NCBI RefSeq assembly: GCF_003966225.1
Contig: NZ_RXNU01000003.1
Coordinates: 473,007 to 537,006, forward strand
Reading direction: 5' to 3'
Length of the DNA stretch: 64,000 nt
DNA from: Shewanella canadensis
GTDB taxonomy: Bacteria > Pseudomonadota > Gammaproteobacteria > Enterobacterales > Shewanellaceae
A program made the position numbers and the translations under genes. Below, piece after piece: positions 62,658 to 64,000 of this stretch. Every line of letters starts with the position of its first letter. Position 1 is the first letter of the stretch. Below the pieces are notes generated by a model. The model was given only the letters and a program-made list of their open reading frames with translations, made no database searches and was not told where the DNA came from.

Positions 62658-63521
62658 TTATCCCTGCAAAGCGAGGGCACCCAATACAACAAGAACGATT
62701 ACTATGATCCACAAATTCGATGATTTATTTTTCTTAGGCTCAGTTTTAAGAGCCTTTTGAATCGGCTCAAGGTCAACCTCAAGAGTTACTTTGTATTCAC
62801 CATTACTTTGTTGGATTTCTTCTCTTGTTTCATTATCACGTATTAATTGAGCCTTATAGCGTTTGATAATCGTTTCCAGAGATATGTTCATCATTGCGCA
62901 ACAACTCTGGGCTGTTTGAGTGTCTTTAATGAGATCGTAAACCTCATCTGGATCAGTCGTAAGTAGTGCGATCCTCGAAGTTTGTGGTCCATTTGAACCA
63001 TATTCTCCCAAATAGTTTTTCTTGTAATAACCAGTGACCATTAAGCCTGCAACTAATTCATTTACAGGCGTTTTAGCTGAGCTGTCTTCTATACTAACGC
63101 GGTATAACATATCAGAGTAAGTCAGATTCAGTTTATCCCAATCTTGTTCTTGGGTTGATGTCACTAAATCATTGTTGAGCTTTCTCCATCTAGCATCTGG
63201 AATCGGGACTTCTGTTTCGTCCACTTTCCAGTTTACAGCGAGTTCTTTACGAGCATCTAGTATACCTTTATTGTATTTGTACCAGTCATCCCACGTACCC
63301 TCAGAGAATGCCATTAGCTCATCCAGCAAGAATAGATCCCCCTCTCGATAGAGTTTATACTCATTAGATAATGGCTCTTTCCTTGGGTATATTGGCTTTT
63401 TACATGATTTACACTTTGACTTACGTTTAGGGATTTTTTCCAGCTTAAAATCACAGTAAGGGCATTCTGATATCGATCCACACTCTGCAGCTAACGTTAT
63501 TAACTTCTCTTTTCTTTTCAT
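62658..63521 (-). CDS. Zinc-ribbon protein with C-terminal membrane anchor
   Basis: A 287-residue protein of unknown function. A zinc ribbon is formed by Cys20-x2-Cys23 and Cys37-x2-Cys40 (CPYC and CKSC). A charged, mostly helical middle domain of 200 residues follows, then a final hydrophobic segment (residues 268-286, SSNLWIIVIVLVVLGALA) that would anchor it from the cytosolic side. The ATG at 63521 is preferred to the GTG at 63530. It belongs to the AT-rich accessory region. No family name can be given. Confidence 0.65.
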   Translation of the reverse strand: MKRKEKLITLAAECGSISECPYCDFKLEKIPKRKSKCKSCKKPIYPRKEPLSNEYKLYREGDLFLLDELMAFSEGTWDDWYKYNKGILDARKELAVNWKVDETEVPIPDARWRKLNNDLVTSTQEQDWDKLNLTYSDMLYRVSIEDSSAKTPVNELVAGLMVTGYYKKNYLGEYGSNGPQTSRIALLTTDPDEVYDLIKDTQTAQSCCAMMNISLETIIKRYKAQLIRDNETREEIQQSNGEYKVTLEVDLEPIQKALKTEPKKNKSSNLWIIVIVLVVLGALALQG

Positions 63522-63530
63522 GGGGAACAC

Positions 63531-64000
63531 TGTATTTGTTGAGTTAGTTTCAGCATCTTATATTCAGGTAACTAGGTCAAGTGAATAACTCCACCTAAAC
63601 CCTGAAGGGATTGTGGGAACTGAACTCATTAATGCGGCACCTTACATTTTCAGCCACCTTTTTATTTATCACGATTGTAATGGTATAGATAATTTGGCCA
63701 CTCACTTGAAGATTACATTAGGTTTTTGAGGGTAAATACAAATAGCTAAACTTCAAGATATATCCATTTCAAACTCGTTTGGGGCATAAACGTGTCAGCA
63801 GCATCTCACTTACACGTACCTGGACATAAATGCCTTAGAGATTAAGCTCTGAAAATGATTATTGGCATTAGGGAAAGGGCTCTTCTCCGCTTACATGAGC
63901 TTGATATTTGGATAAAAAGTTGAATGGGTATCAGGGACTGATGTTTGTCTGATCTTGAGTTTGAAGTATTCAATGTCTCGTACCCCTCTTGCCCTTCGCC
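63531..64000. other. Gene-free end of the window
   Basis: I see no gene, RNA or clear repeat in these 470 bases. A 3' end of some gene could be present but not recognised. Confidence 0.4.

Noticed and set aside
62501..62707. Plus-strand 68-codon open frame
   Set aside because: It overlaps the 3' end of the zinc-ribbon gene and runs opposite to a more coding-like minus-strand frame.

Overview
This window looks like chromosome from a marine Shewanella (Gammaproteobacteria, Alteromonadales). The evidence is conserved gene order rather than one marker: pyrD-zapC-rlmKL-uup-rmf-fabA-lonH, uvrY-uvrC-pgsA-tRNA-Gly-Cys-Leu, ldtD-mepK, uraA/hda/arsC/bepA and perM/bcp all resemble the enteric order, with Shewanella-type extras (DUF3466, DUF2066, DUF2069, the large NAD-dependent glutamate dehydrogenase). 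A reductive dehalogenase locus and decayed tRNA copies recall Shewanella sediminis-like species, but the species call is inference.

Layout. 1-0.8 kb: 3' end of pepN and a DUF2835 gene. 1.1-8.0 kb: a four-gene operon (DUF1302 barrel, DUF1329 LolA-like protein, YCF48 propeller, RND/MMPL permease) that may move a hydrophobic compound across the envelope. 8.2-14.9 kb: NAD-GDH, pyrD, zapC, with six phased GATC sites between the last two. 15.2-16.1 kb: three initiator tRNA genes on the minus strand alternating with 105-nt altered tRNA-like copies, behind a promoter with a GC-rich discriminator. 16.3-25.2 kb: rlmKL, a glutaredoxin, uup, DUF3466, rmf, then fabA (with a FabR-type operator) and lonH on the minus strand. 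25.5-33.3 kb: two identical tRNA-Ser(UGA) genes bracket a 7.7-kb accessory block with a LysR regulator, a FadL-type porin, rdhA-rdhB, a zinc-ribbon protein, a LuxR-type regulator and a GFA-domain protein. 33.9-37.9 kb: uvrY-uvrC-pgsA, tRNA-Gly, tRNA-Cys, tRNA-Leu and decayed tRNA-Leu copies. 38-46 kb: a lone prepilin, ldtD and mepK for peptidoglycan, rplY, and the yeaG-yeaH-spoVR stress operon on the minus strand. 46.5-59.4 kb: sodB, grxD, uraA, DUF2066-hda, a lipoprotein with a HExxH motif, DUF2069-arsC-bepA, a TusA-like protein, perM and the argP/argO pair. 59.4-64 kb: a MITE-like element, the last 44 codons of bcp, then an accessory region with an IS903-type insertion sequence bounded by a 9-bp duplication and two unknown genes.

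The most unusual signal is recurrent: at three unrelated tRNA loci (fMet, Ser, Leu) true tRNA genes sit in arrays with altered copies that keep tRNA ends while the core is replaced by a different sequence that is itself conserved between copies. At the Ser and Leu loci these copies carry their own terminator hairpins. The closest established parallel I know is the rtT repeats of the E. coli tyrT operon.
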